Shown here piece by piece: positions 34,643 through 45,976 of a stretch of DNA of 64,000 bases. Position 1 is the stretch's first letter; each line of letters opens with the position of its first letter. This stretch comes from Cryptomeria japonica (lineage: Eukaryota > Streptophyta > Pinopsida > Cupressales > Cupressaceae): NCBI RefSeq assembly GCF_030272615.1, contig NC_081414.1:52783636-52847635 (forward strand), in the 5' to 3' direction. The notes under the pieces were generated by a model that did no database searches, was not told the origin of the DNA, and was given only the letters and a program-made list of their open reading frames with translations. The position numbers and the translations under genes were made by a program.

Positions 34643-35873
34643 TAAGATAATCACCAAAAGAAACTATATATTGGACTTCGCAACAATACTTCCAGATGAA
34701 ATCAATTTAGAAGGCTTCGTTACATGATTCGAAGAAACTGATGACTCAGTTTAATTACACAGGAAGTAATAGTAGGAAAACATGTGAAAACCAGATAGGA
34801 TCAGCACCAAAGTTACATGCATTTACTTCAGCAGCCCTGATGACCATTCATAGTAAAATAAATGGTTACAAACATTATATTCAGCCTAATGTACGAAAGT
34901 ACTCCATTGCAATAGTTAACACAGAAACGAATAATATGTTTTAATTTTAGCGTTTTCCTTTTTTTCATGTCTGGAAAGAGATAACATTATCACTCAGAAT
35001 AAACCATATATTAGATTTTGTGATAAACCTCCCATACGAAAATCTAGACCAGATGAAAGATATCCCAATTATAAGGTAAGGAGAATCTGATAACATTAAT
35101 ACCATTGAACCATTAATTATTGATCTCCTTACAATAAAGACATCGAGCATGATTTAAGGAGGTAAACCGCTTCGTTAAGAATCACATTAACTAATAATCG
35201 GTTAATATGTTGAAGTGATGCAATTACAACATATCAAATGAACATGTCTCTATACTCCAAGAGAGACAACCAATTGGTTATGTAAACATATATATATTCG
35301 CAATCATCTCATGGAAGAGAGATATCAATTGTATTCTATCTTGTTTCTTATTCCAGTTTGGAAGAGCTTGAGCAGAGCAAGGCCGAAGGCCCAATAATCG
35401 GGTGCATACACCAACCAGATTTATATCAGAGACAGCCCCATCGGCATTGCAAGTATTCATTGCCAAACGAGAAACAGCTTATCAAGTCATTGTTGCATGT
35501 TATCATCTCTGAATCAGACACAGCATCATTGTATTCCATATTTGATATAGCAACTATATCGCCAATAAACGATATTAATATTTCAGTCATTGCAAGAGTT
35601 GAAAGATCATAACTGAGACAGCAATCTAATCACTATAGGCGATATCGTCTTAACAATCTTTGCATACATTAAAGGATTAATATCTGAAATAGCAATCAGA
35701 TTGCTATAAGCGATCATAGACAAAGATCACAGCACATTTTCCATTGACAAATCAGGAAAGGCTAATATAATCATTGTCAATTATTATTTAGCTATATAAG
35801 TTATTGTAAAAATCAGACATTGTAAGTTGAGAAGTGTAAGTAATTCCCAAGTTATCCAATAAGGGACATTACA
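34643..35873 (+). repeat. Probable 5' LTR of element G (left end unresolved)
   Basis: It ends aagggacattaca directly before a primer site. A TATA box (gctatataag) near 35790 puts R-U5 at about 80 bases. I could not find a matching tgtaatgtccc start, so the left boundary is uncertain. No gene in this stretch. Confidence 0.45.
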
Positions 35874-35875
35874 AG

Positions 35876-35887
35876 TGGTATCAGAGT
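35876..35887 (+). other. Primer binding site, initiator-Met type (element G)
   Basis: TGGTATCAGAGT follows the LTR end by two bases; the last base differs from the common TGGTATCAGAGC. Confidence 0.8.
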
Positions 35888-35919
35888 AAGCATTCCTGCC
35901 AGCCTGTGTAAAAGATTAA

Positions 35920-37840
35920 ATGGGAGAACTCAATAAGATAATAGATCAACTCATGGAAGAACAGCATAGCACACAACAGCAACTGACACAATTATTACAG
36001 AAATTAAATCAGACTAAGTTTGATACCAAGAATGAAGAAAGGGTAAATGATAAGGAGAATTCAAACCTTCATCTCAGACCCATGATTCCGACCTTCACCA
36101 TAGAAAAGGATCAGCAAAGGAATAATGAACAATTCTGCCAAGATTGGGTCAATGGAGGTCTTCAAGTTGAAATGACACTAAAAGACTACTTGGATCCTAA
36201 GTCACCAGGTTCAGCCGAATTTCATCCTTGAAGTTCGAAATTCGCCGAACTTTAAAAAAAGCAATAAAAATCATTGAAATTCGTTGAAGTTCGATTAGTC
36301 AAAAAAGTGATTATTTTTTTCTGTTAATATTTTTCTGTTGAAATAGTTGTGAGCTAAGTCACGGCATTCGCCAAATTTTCATCTTTAGGTTCGAAATTCG
36401 GCAAACGTATAAAAAATGTATGAAATTCGCCAAAATTCGTTTAAAATTCGCAGGAAATAGGCACAGGTGTTTTTTTGCTGTCAGCAGATAACCAGTTCGC
36501 TATTGCCGTCGGGAGGTACGAGGGCTGCGGATCAATGGTCGACGCAATGCTTGCCGCCGGTAGGGTTTTTAGACGGCCGCATCGGGAGAAAGAGGATATA
36601 GGTAAATGTTAAAATTAAAGAAACTTCATAAAGTTGTCCGATAAATGTGAACCTTTATTAAACAATTAATAATATTAAACGTCTAATATAAGTTGTTGCC
36701 GGATGTAATGGTGTTGCCGGATGTAATAGTGTTGCCCGATAAAATGTTAAATAATATTAAAACTTAATATAAATGTTAACTAATAATGTTGTTAATATAT
36801 TAACGTTTAGTATAAAAGTTGTCAGATTTAACATTTAATATATTAAAAATTAAATATTTTAAAATATTTAATTCAAATATTATTCATATATAAAATTTGA
36901 CAAATTTAAATTAAAATATATAAATTAAATATTATTTATTCTGATATTTTTAAGATATATTATTTATATTTTTAAAAACTCAAATTTATATAAACAGAAT
37001 TTAATGACGAATTTAATTCGAATTTTTACATTTTGAATTTTTTCCTCATCAAACTTCATTCGAATTTCAAAGCTGTCGAACTTCGAATTCGAATTCGAAC
37101 TTTTTGACTTAGCTTGGATCTAAGGATGACATATCTCCCCAAGAAAGATCAACATTCAAGCCTAAAGAAGAAGATAGGCAAGAACTTATCATATTTCAAT
37201 GGATCAAACGAAATCTCAACTTCTGCATGGATGCAAAAGCTGGATACCTTCTTCCAACTTAACCCCATGAGGGAAGAAGAAGCAAAAGTTCGCAGCCTTA
37301 CACTTGGATGGAATAGCACAAGAATGGTGGCACCATGGCATGACTAGCATGAGACAGGCAGAAATTACATCCTATATGGAATTTACGGAAAGATTGATTG
37401 AAAGATTTGACAAGAGGGACCCTAAACTACATTTTAAAGAAAGGTCAATCGAAGATTACATCACAAACTTTCAAAATCTCTCAGTTTTAGTCACTGACAT
37501 TTCCATAAAAAGATTATGCATACTATTCATTGACGGCCTTAAGGATCCCCTCAAAGGTTGGTTTAAGACTTTTGGCCCAAACACCATACAAGAAACCAAT
37601 AAAAAGGCTCAAAATATGGAAGCAAATATATCTAAAAGCAAAGGAAGAACACAAACACCACATCAAAAAGACACAACTAGAGGAAGTACAAAAAAGATAA
37701 GTAGGAAAAACAAAGATTGGATCTATTTTACGTGCAAGGCCCCATGGGAATTAAAACATAACTGCAGAGGGAAAGGAAAGACCCACTATATAGAGGTTAG
37801 GCCCTATATCAAAGAAAAAGACCAAATTTCTGATCAAATA
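35920..37840 (+). pseudogene. Gag of element G, interrupted by a MITE
   Basis: MGELNKIIDQLMEEQHST opens the reading. It continues to DYLD, is interrupted at 36197-37112, and resumes in frame with LRMTYLPKK. Capsid motifs follow: AWMQKLDTFFQLNP, AQEWWHHGM and YMEFTERLIERFD, with a frameshift near 37290. The knuckle near 37728 is WIYFTCKAPWELKHNC, whose first Cys is replaced by Tyr or Phe. Gag would build the particle. Confidence 0.8.
36197..37112. mobile_element. 916-bp MITE with 8-bp target duplication (hAT-like)
   Basis: Target duplication cttggatc occurs at 36189-36196 and 37113-37120. Ends are ctaagtca and tgacttag, and subterminal gttcgaa phrases are inverted between the two ends. The centre is strongly A/T-rich with no coding frame. 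Removing the insert and one duplication copy restores the gag frame. An 8-bp duplication is typical of hAT elements; the terminal sequence is not a classic hAT end, so the superfamily is uncertain. Confidence 0.85.
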
Positions 37841-38330
37841 ATGGAGGAACCAAGAAAAGAAGAACTCCCTCAAAGAGACAAAAAGGAGGATACAGTGGCT
37901 GCCATATCCGGAACTGTCAAGTTCAATTCTTTCAAAGTACAAGGTATACTACAAGGAAAGAATAAAACATTACTAATCGATAGTGGTGCAACACACAACT
38001 TCATTGATTCATCATTAGTTAAAAAACAAAGGTTGCAAATAGAGGAACACTAAGGATTCAAAGTAATGGTGGCAGATGGCTACCAAATATGTGTGCAAAT
38101 AAAGTTCCCAAACTAAAGATCACAATTGAAGACCATAAAATCACTGATGACTTATCTGTGATGGATTTAGGAGACACCGATGCCATTCTAGGCATCCAAT
38201 GGATGACCTCAATTGGAAAATACTCACAAAACTTTCAAACTATGAAGTTCAAATTTAATGACAACGGCAAGAAGATTGTATTTGATGGGCTAGCAAATGG
38301 GACTCCGAGAGTAGTGTCCGCAATAAAGAT
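37841..38330 (+). pseudogene. Protease of element G
   Basis: LLIDSGATHNFID is an intact aspartic protease active site. TAA at 38051-38053 follows QIEEH, and the reading shifts near 38090 to VPKLKITIEDHK and DAILGIQWM. The CAG in GIQWM is intact here, while element F has TAG at that codon. Confidence 0.85.
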
Positions 38331-39474
38331 GGAAAGTATAATCAGGCAAGGTGATGTAACATGGGCAGCACAATGCCTAATCTCTCCCAAGGTAACCAAC
38401 AAACAAAACAAGTACTATCTTGATGATAACTTACAAAACATTTTGAACAAGCATAGCTTGGTTTTTGGAGACATACCACCCAAGAAACCTCCACGCCAAG
38501 GATTTGAACACACTATCGAGTTAGAAGGAGGAGCCAAGCCCGTCATTACAACTCCATATAGACATCCAAAGAAGTTCAAGGACGAAATTGAGAAGACAAA
38601 CAAAGAATTACTTGACATGGGATATATAGGCCAAGTTCAAGCCCATTTGCATCATTTGTAGTCTTGGTGAAGAAGGACGGGACATTAAGAATGTGCATTG
38701 ATTATCGTGCTCTCAACAAAAAGACCATAAAGAATAGATACCCTATACCCAGGATCGATGAGTTGTTAGATGAACTACATGAAGAAATTTATTTCTCCAA
38801 AATTGATCTTAGGTCCGGTTACCATCAAATATGGGTAAGCGAAGAGGACATCCATAAGACTGCTTTTCAATGCCATTTTCGTCACTATGAATTTTTGGTT
38901 ATGCCCTTTGGACTTACAAATGCACCAGCAGCCTTCCAATCTTGCATGAACCACATAATCAATAAACAATTGAGGAAGTTCTTATTAGTCTTTTTCAATG
39001 ACATCCTCATATATAACATGGAAAGATCACCTAAGACACCTGGATGAGGTTTTGGGAATAATGGAAGCACAATCTTTGTACGCCAAAGAATCCAAATGCG
39101 AGTTTGGCATAAAAGAACTATTGTACTTAGGCCACATTATTAGCACAAGGAGTGAAAGTACATCAAGAAAAGATACAAGCCATCCTGGATTGGCCCCCAC
39201 CAAGAAATTTCACTGATCTATGAGGATTCTATGGATTGTGTAGCTACTATTGGCAATTCGTCAAGGGATTTTCACAACTTAGGGCACCCTTGACAGACCT
39301 AACAAAGAAAGGAGCCTTAAATTGGCCAGACAAAGCACAAGAAGCATTCAACAAGTTCAAAGAAACCATGAGCAGCTTCCTATTTTGGCACTACCCGATT
39401 TTAATCAACCCTTCATTTTGGAATGTGATGACTCAAGAGAAGGGATCAAACTCGTACTAATACAAAAATGGCAG
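38331..39474 (+). pseudogene. RT and RNase H start of element G
   Basis: RT motifs are [38 protein letters not shown] and [12 protein letters not shown]. The catalytic YxDD is FFND near 38993, so the first catalytic Asp is Asn. Frameshifts occur near 38650, 39020 and 39200. RNase H begins with NVMTQEKG in one frame and ECDDSREG in another, then stops at the LTR junction. Confidence 0.85.
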
Positions 39475-41420
39475 TGTTGATGTGTTTCTTAGGCACATGC
39501 GAACACAGAATAAAATACCCAAAAGTATCGTATCCTTTCTTGATCAAAGTCTCTCAAATGCTGAAGATTCGCTTAAGGATCACTTGAGACAACTCCAAGG
39601 TTCTTTTATGTTGGGTCACAACATGTGGATAAGCTCAATGGTTTGATGTGATTATGCTGGAATCACAAGGGGACTTACGTTGAATAATTGAATGCTTGAA
39701 TTGTTGGAACTTAGATCCTAACTACTTACTTGGAGAATTAAAAAAGAAGAGAAAAAGGTATAGGGTTTAGGGAGACTAAGAATGTAGGAATGATGAACAA
39801 TCTCCAGTGAAAATTAACTAAGCTTTGTTTTTACATGCAAAGCAACAACACCACAAAGCTTTGTGTGATCTTCCAAGGAAATTAAATGATTTTCAAATCA
39901 TTATCAAGCATAGACACCATTAATTGAATGCATACCAATGATAGAATAACAATTGAACTTAAGCTCATTCAAGTATTCCAGTTGACCACACAAGGCGAAT
40001 TTGCAATCAACAAATTGCTAGTGGTATGGATTAGGAGTTTCACCATAAATCATACAAATTTCCTTTCATTCATCTGACTATTCATCATCTTACATGAAGA
40101 TCCAACAAGAAATAATGTACTTGTAAAGAAACAACACATTCCACCATAACTTCAATGAAAAGGAAGTTTATTTACAACTTTGACAACAATTTCTACCTTC
40201 TCCTATTCTACTCTAGCTGCTATCTACTATTTGCTATTAACGTCTATTAACTATTCACTATTCTCCCTATTATATCCTTACAAAATGAGAAGTTTGAGCC
40301 TTATATAGAGAGCTCATTACAATTCAAGGCTCAGATTGATTTGAGATCGATGGCTGAGATTACAAGATGAAAATGCTAATTAGGGTTTGTTACAACAAAG
40401 TCTTCTTAGCCAATGAAATAATTACAACATTTGGACACATGTCCTCTTTTAAGTGTTTGACCAATAGATAGTTGGGGTAGGTACATCAGAGTTTGTGCCC
40501 CCATAGATGAGCTTGGTTCATTGAATCAGGACATGTTGATGTGGAACCTTTTGATTGTTGGAATGATAACTAGGACGCCACCTCAATCTGCTTGTTCTTG
40601 TAGACTTGATTCATCATCATGAAAGAGTGTTGAGCAATATCTCTTGATACTCAACATCATCTAGTTTGTTCAATGTGATGATGATGAGAAGCATTGTTAT
40701 GATCTAGCAAACTTTGATTAACTCTTCTGAAACTATCTGTTTCCTTGATCATGTTTAATGTAGATTGTGTGATGACCATGATTAATCCTTCCTTGTTCAT
40801 GATATACTTGATGAACGGTGCACCTAGTTGGACTACACTCCTCAATGTACTGACTTTGATTCTTGGATTCCCGAAGGGAATTCAAGATTGTAAAACATTC
40901 TTTCATCATGTAAGTTATCTTTCTTTCACATTACAATGCCTTGACTTCCTCGTGTTGATCTTGAATGATATGTTTGAAGTCTTTTCATCTTTGCAATGTC
41001 TTGAATCTTCTTCCATGCTTTTGAATTGTTCTTGGTGCTATTTGCAGTCCGTATCTTCATCCTTTGTCACCTGCAAAATAAACAAGGATGGTATTAAACA
41101 CATATGGATAGATTTCACAAACCTACAATTTGGTATATCTTCAAAATGATGATGAAATGGTGATTCTATCTTTCATTCCCATATCTGATTTTGAAGTGCT
41201 CCAAGGTCTGAGTTGCATGTTTAGAGATCCCATTTCACCTTTTGAAGTCTAACTTTATGCCTAAGATCTGATTTTAAGCTTGTGAGGTCTAATGCAATGT
41301 ATGGCAAATTCACTTAGCTTTGTACTAGCCTTGGCAGGATTTTGGGTTTGCTTTGCAACATTTGGTCGACCTATTGAGGCACCTTTGCAATTCTGGATGT
41401 AATCAACTTTTCTTAGTACC
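39475..41420 (-). repeat. LTR D, terminal part, in minus orientation
   Basis: In minus orientation a TATA box (ctctatataa, 40301-40308) is followed by about 830 bases ending cacatcaaca at 39475. It aligns with 45977-47450 of D'. The U3 side is cut near 41421, where the LTR of element C is thought to begin. The expected second target duplication (ggcag) was not found. Confidence 0.6.
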
Positions 41421-43044
41421 TGATGTCATTTCATAACACCCTTCGTCCATCAGAGAGAACCAATCAGAGATACGATCCATGGACTAGCGCTGCCCCAGTT
41501 GATCAGGGAGGAGCGGTGGAATTAGGAATTGTGAAGTGTTGTCTTGTCTGGAGGAAGTCTTTTCCTTAGCTTCTTTTTCCTTCCCTGGAACTCCGGAACC
41601 CCGAGGTTCCGAAGTTCGTTCCCTTTGCTGACTCTCCTTTCTCCTTCCCGGAACTCCGAAACCCCAAGGTTCCGAAGTTCCTTCCCTTCGCTACCTCTCC
41701 TTTCTCCTTCCCAGAACTCTGAAACCCTGAGGTTCCGAAGTTACTCCCTTTCCTTCCCCCTCCTCTTCTGTTCTCCAGAACTCCGGAACCCCGAGGTTCC
41801 GAAGTTCTTTCTTTAGCCTTCCCTTTCTTTTCTCCAAAACCCCGAAACCCCGAGGTTCCAAAGTTCCTTTCCCTCCTTGCCTTTTCTCTCTAGTTCCCCG
41901 AAACTCCGAAACCCCGAGGTTCCTGAAGTTCCCTGCTGCGTCTCTTTCCTCTTCGCCGAAACCCCGAGGTTCAGAAGTTCCTTCCTTGTCCTCCCCACTT
42001 CGAGAACCCGAGTTTCCAAAGTCCTCGGACTTCCTTCCGTCTTGCAACACTTCTGAATGGTGTGATCAACAGTCAAAGCTTTAAATGCTCAGACGACTTT
42101 TGTGACTTGTGCACCTTCTTTTGTGGAGCTACAGGGGTGCATTTAATTATATTGGCAGGATTTCCATCAAGAGAGGTACAAGGCCATGCTTGTTGTGGTA
42201 ACTTATGTCATGTCTACATGCTCTGACTTTGGAATGTCAATCAATCCGCCCTTCTCAAGGTTGCATTTTCAAGGTACAAATAGGTTGCTTCCATGTACAG
42301 AAAGTCACGTGCATGCACTCCCAAACTGACATTTCCCTACACACACACGGGTCATGATCTCTCTTATGTAACCAATTTTCTATATAAAGACTGTGAAGCC
42401 TCATTGTAAAGGGTTCTATCCCTGCTGGCTTGAGCTATTCTATGCTCTTTCACTTCTCTTGTATTTATCTTGCATTTTTGCAACTATAAGTTTGGCCATT
42501 GGCCTTTGAATGAATTGAAATTGCTATTCTTGTCTTCCTTCAACTTATGTATGTTGTGTATGTTTCGTTACCTTCATCATAGGTGTATGTTTTGTGGCTC
42601 TTCTCTCATATATGTTGTGTTAATTTATTTCTGAGTGTGACTTGTGGGAATCCTTCTCCCCTCTTGACATTCAGCGAATTCTAACCTCCATACATGCATT
42701 GGGGTCATTCATACAACTGAAGTTTGTGCATCTCTTGGGTATTTCAGTTGATTCTTTGTGTCATTTCAGGTAGGGAGAGAAACAATCTCTTATCTTGGTG
42801 CATCACCTCCTTTCATTTTAACCATTTCCCTCTTCCCTTTTCCTTTGCAAGTTGTTAGGATAGGCTTAGGAGTGAGTTTTGAAGTGTTGAGTTGGTTCAA
42901 CACCTGCACTTGGATTGATAAGGAAGTCGGCCTTCTCCGGAGATTCAACCCCCTTGCGCAAGGTCCCACACTTCGGGGTTGTTTCCATGTTTCACAAAGT
43001 TGCTGAGTTGATAGCTCAACAAGGTGCAAGCTTTTGTGATAACA
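41421..43044 (+). repeat. 5' LTR of element C (left end provisional)
   Basis: The right end gtgataaca lies six bases before the primer site. A TATA box (tatataaa, 42381-42388) is followed by an expected R-U5 of about 660 bases. The start at tgatgtcattt is the best TG candidate upstream of the inverted-repeat array, but no partner LTR or target duplication confirms it. Confidence 0.6.
41586..42025. repeat. Array of short inverted repeats, about 62-bp period, U3 of element C
   Basis: About eight units carry ggaaccccgaggttccgaag or close variants (near 41595, 41658, 41721, 41785, 41844, 41908, 41958, 42003). The arms ggaacc and ggttcc pair. C/T-rich spacers are less conserved. Confidence 0.9.
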
Positions 43045-43049
43045 GTTTT

Positions 43050-43067
43050 TGGCACGCCCGGTGGGAC
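43050..43067 (+). other. Primer binding site of element C
   Basis: TGGCACGCCCGGTGGGAC follows the LTR end by five bases. It resembles the TGGCGCCC...GTGGG sites of Tat-type elements. I cannot name the tRNA with confidence. Confidence 0.6.
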
Positions 43068-43194
43068 TTCATTTCGACATATATGCTAAGGATTCAATGT
43101 TGTTCTTAGTGTCTCAGCCTTTAGGGGCAAGTATTTCTCAAGCACTTGGCGACTCTGCTCAACAAGTCCAGTTTCTTGTTTGTGACTAGTTCCT

Positions 43195-43362
43195 AACTCT
43201 AAGACCCTAGAACCCCCAGGTTCCCAAGTTATCGCAACTCTCAAACTCCAAAAGTCCGGAACCCCTTGGTTCCGAAGTTCACAACTCCGAAAGTCCGGAA
43301 CCCCCAGGTTCCGAACTGCCCAAGTCCGGAACCCTGGAACCCTGAGGTTCCGAAGTCTCTGC
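43195..43362. repeat. Same inverted-repeat motif in the leader of element C
   Basis: Four more copies of the ggaacccc-aggttccgaa motif lie between the primer site and gag, spaced about 40-50 bases. They would be transcribed in the packaged RNA. Confidence 0.85.
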
Positions 43363-43408
43363 TCATAGGTCCACCACTTGCTCATGACTTGTTGCAGCTC
43401 CGGATTTC

Positions 43409-44577
43409 ATGCCCAGAGTTCATACAAGGGTGTCCCCTAGAGGTAGTTTCCAGTTCGAAGAACTCTCATCTTCAGGCTCTAGAAGGCGGAGAGGTAGACC
43501 TTCATTATCACCAGTTAGGGAGGTCAGGGTTGTAAACACTCCATCTGCTAGGTCTCATTCTACCCCTCCATTTACAAGACCATTATTGTCAAGGGCTCTC
43601 ACCACTCATATCAATAGACCATTGTTTCACATGGCAAGAAATCAGGTTTTTGTTACCTTCAATAGGGGGAGTCCCCTTATTTTGTCTCAATGGAATGATA
43701 TACCAGTGGCTGTGTTAAAGAGTATACCACGCTTCACTGGTGAAACAACTACTACCCCCATTGAGCACATCCAAGCCATTGTGAACATCTGCTCCGTCCA
43801 TAATATAACTCAGGATGATGTTGCTAATAGACTCTTAGCCACATCTTTGAAAGGCAAAGCTTCGGAGTGGTATAGAGGGTTGTCATCTAGCTCCATTCAC
43901 AATTGGGATGAAGTGGGGGAGAGGTTGTGCAATCATTTCGAAGACAAAAGTGATCACCTATCACTTTTGGAGCAGTTGACTACGATCAAGATGGCACCTC
44001 ATGAGTTCATGGGATATTTCAATTTCAGATTCCATAAGACATGGAATAGAATTCCTACTCTACTGAAGCCATCTCCAAATCATGCCTTCTTGTATTATCT
44101 TAGAGCTCTCAACAGCGATATAGCTGTCATGGTACAATCAAACGGTGGAGCCTCTCTTCTGGGTGCATATGACATAGTCATAAGGGCAAAAAATTGTTTG
44201 ATACAGGTTGGGAAGATAGGTTCAAGACCTCCAATGCCTCTCTTCCTAGAAGCTCCTACTCAACAACCCACCTTGGCTCCTATCCCCATGGCGCCCGCAA
44301 GACAATCATCCACACCCTATACATCCTCCCATGAGCTCCATGAAGTCAAGGCTCTATTGCAAAACTTTAGCAATGAGTTGGTGACACTAAAGAGGCAACA
44401 AGCCCAGCATAGCAAACCTTATCAAGCACAAAATCAGAACTATCAGTAGAATAGGCCACCCTTTCAAGGGCAAAACCAATGGAGCAACGCCAGGCCTTTG
44501 AATAGTGTGAACCCCACAACTGCAAGCAACTCAAAAGCATCAGTTCCAATGCAAAATAACCTCGCCCAAGAGCAGGA
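43409..44577 (+). pseudogene. Gag domain 1 of element C
   Basis: The frame opens MPRVHTRVSPRG, with a possible later start at MARNQVF (43631). A retrotransposon Gag (capsid) domain spans about residues 115-235: PIEHIQAIVNICSVH, DVANRLLATSL, SSSIHNWDEV, HEFMGYFNFRFHKTW. A Q/P/A-rich tail follows (HELHEVKALLQNF, then KRQQAQHSKPYQ). TAG at 44447-44449 stands in a Q-rich run (YQ*NRPP), most simply from CAG. A one-base shift near 44575 leads into domain 2. Particle-forming role by family. Confidence 0.85.
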
Positions 44578-45976
44578 TTGGTGTCAACTATGCAATCAGC
44601 CACTCAAGCAAATCAGCCACAGATGGCGCATAATCCACCCGCTCCAAATGGTGCCACTTGGTTGGTAGACAATCCATCACCCATCCTTTTCCCAACTTAT
44701 CATGATATGCCCAAGAGCCCAGATAGGTTTTGTTCCATTTTTCATGCAAATGATCCGAATAGAACAACAGAAGAACATATCAAGATATTTGAGGATGCGT
44801 TACGCAATAGACATATCGCGTATGCAGATGTTGCATGTAGACTTTTCCCTTATTCATTGGGAGAAGACACTTTTTACTGGTTTATCCATTTGCCGGTATC
44901 CTCTATTGACTCTTGGGAGAAGCTGAAAGCAGCTTTTACGAGAAAGTATGGTATCCCTATAACCCCGACAAAGCTATACAGGCAATTTGTAGAAGTTAAG
45001 AGACAAGGACATGAGCCTATCAATTCCTTCAATAACATGTTCCATAAAGCCTTTACCCGATTGCAAGATCCGTATGTGGTAAGTGATGCTTCGGCAAGGG
45101 AAATCTACTATTTAGCTCTGGACTACCTAACAGCTATGTTTGTCCGACAGTCACACCCCGCACCGACCACATTAACCGAAGCCTATGCCAAGGCTATGGA
45201 AATCAGTAAGGGATTAGGCCAAAACATAGCCGAACCATTGGTGCAATTAGGACCTCCTACTATGCCCAATCAAGTTCAAGAAATCAGCCAGGCTTTGGCT
45301 CACCAAACGCCTGTTATGAATCCAATTCCGCAACTGGCATATCAGCCTCAACAATCTACCAATCAGTTGGTACTTCATCCAGGGCCACCTATATCCCAGA
45401 TCCCTCCTAAACAGCCCATATATCTGCAAAATACCACAGTGTCATCTAGAACCCAAGAAGAAAAGGACGAGATGCGGGAACTGACTGAACAAATGAAGAA
45501 GCTTTCCTCTGAGGTCACTTATATGCGAAATCAGAATAATCAATTGCAGAATAGTCAGAGGAATCAGTAGTATTCGGGTCAAGGTCAACACCAAGGTCAG
45601 TACCAAAACCAGGGATATCAACGACCCACGAGGACATGGAACACCCATCCCAACAAGGGAGGAGTCCCCACTCCGCTTGATAACCCGCCGGCATCAGAAA
45701 ACAGGCCAACAGATTGGGTATTTTTGGCAAAGGCAGCACTTTCTAATTGGTGCAGGTTGCATAATACTAACCAACACTCAGAGTTACAATGCGACAAATT
45801 TCAGGTTGCAGCCAATATATTCCAGCGGGAAGTTGAGAACACAATGCCTCAGCCAATGCTTCCTCCCTCCGGATTTGAAATAGTGTCGTCACCGAGGTAC
45901 GATACTGCACTTGTCTTAGAAACTTACATTCCCTCGTTCTTCTTCCCTAATCAGGATGAAAATGAGGTAGCCGACC
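44578..45976 (+). pseudogene. Gag domain 2 and zinc knuckle of element C
   Basis: A second capsid domain lies at about 44750-45230: EEHIKIFEDALRNRH, DVACRLFPYSL, SSIDSWEKLKAAF, HEPINSFNNMFHKAF. It aligns with domain 1 over these blocks (EHI, DVA-RL, SL, SSI--W, HE, FN--FHK). A Q/P-rich linker contains TAG at 45568-45570 (NQ*YSGQ). A knuckle-like NWCRLHNTNQHSELQC follows near 45745. The frame is intact to 45976, where LTR D' is inserted, and resumes at 50384. Confidence 0.85.

Larger units (their letters stand above)
34643..39474 (+). mobile_element. Element G: 5' part of a Ty3/gypsy element, truncated by LTR D
   Basis: LTR, primer site, gag split by a MITE, protease, RT and the beginning of RNase H are in order. 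The RNase H reading (ending ECDDSREGIK and LIQKW) stops at 39474, where a minus-oriented LTR starts. The rest of RNase H and integrase is not seen again in the window. Gag, protease and RT resemble element F. Confidence 0.85.

Noticed and set aside
41691-42076. Minus-strand repetitive ORFs (NLGVSEFRG type)
   Set aside because: They are the translation of the 62-bp inverted-repeat array; the periodicity is that of the DNA repeat.
44570-44600. WCQLCNQP reading as a third zinc knuckle in Gag of C
   Set aside because: It lies where the frame shifts; the downstream Gag frame reads LVSTMQSATQ here, so the motif is a by-product of the wrong frame.
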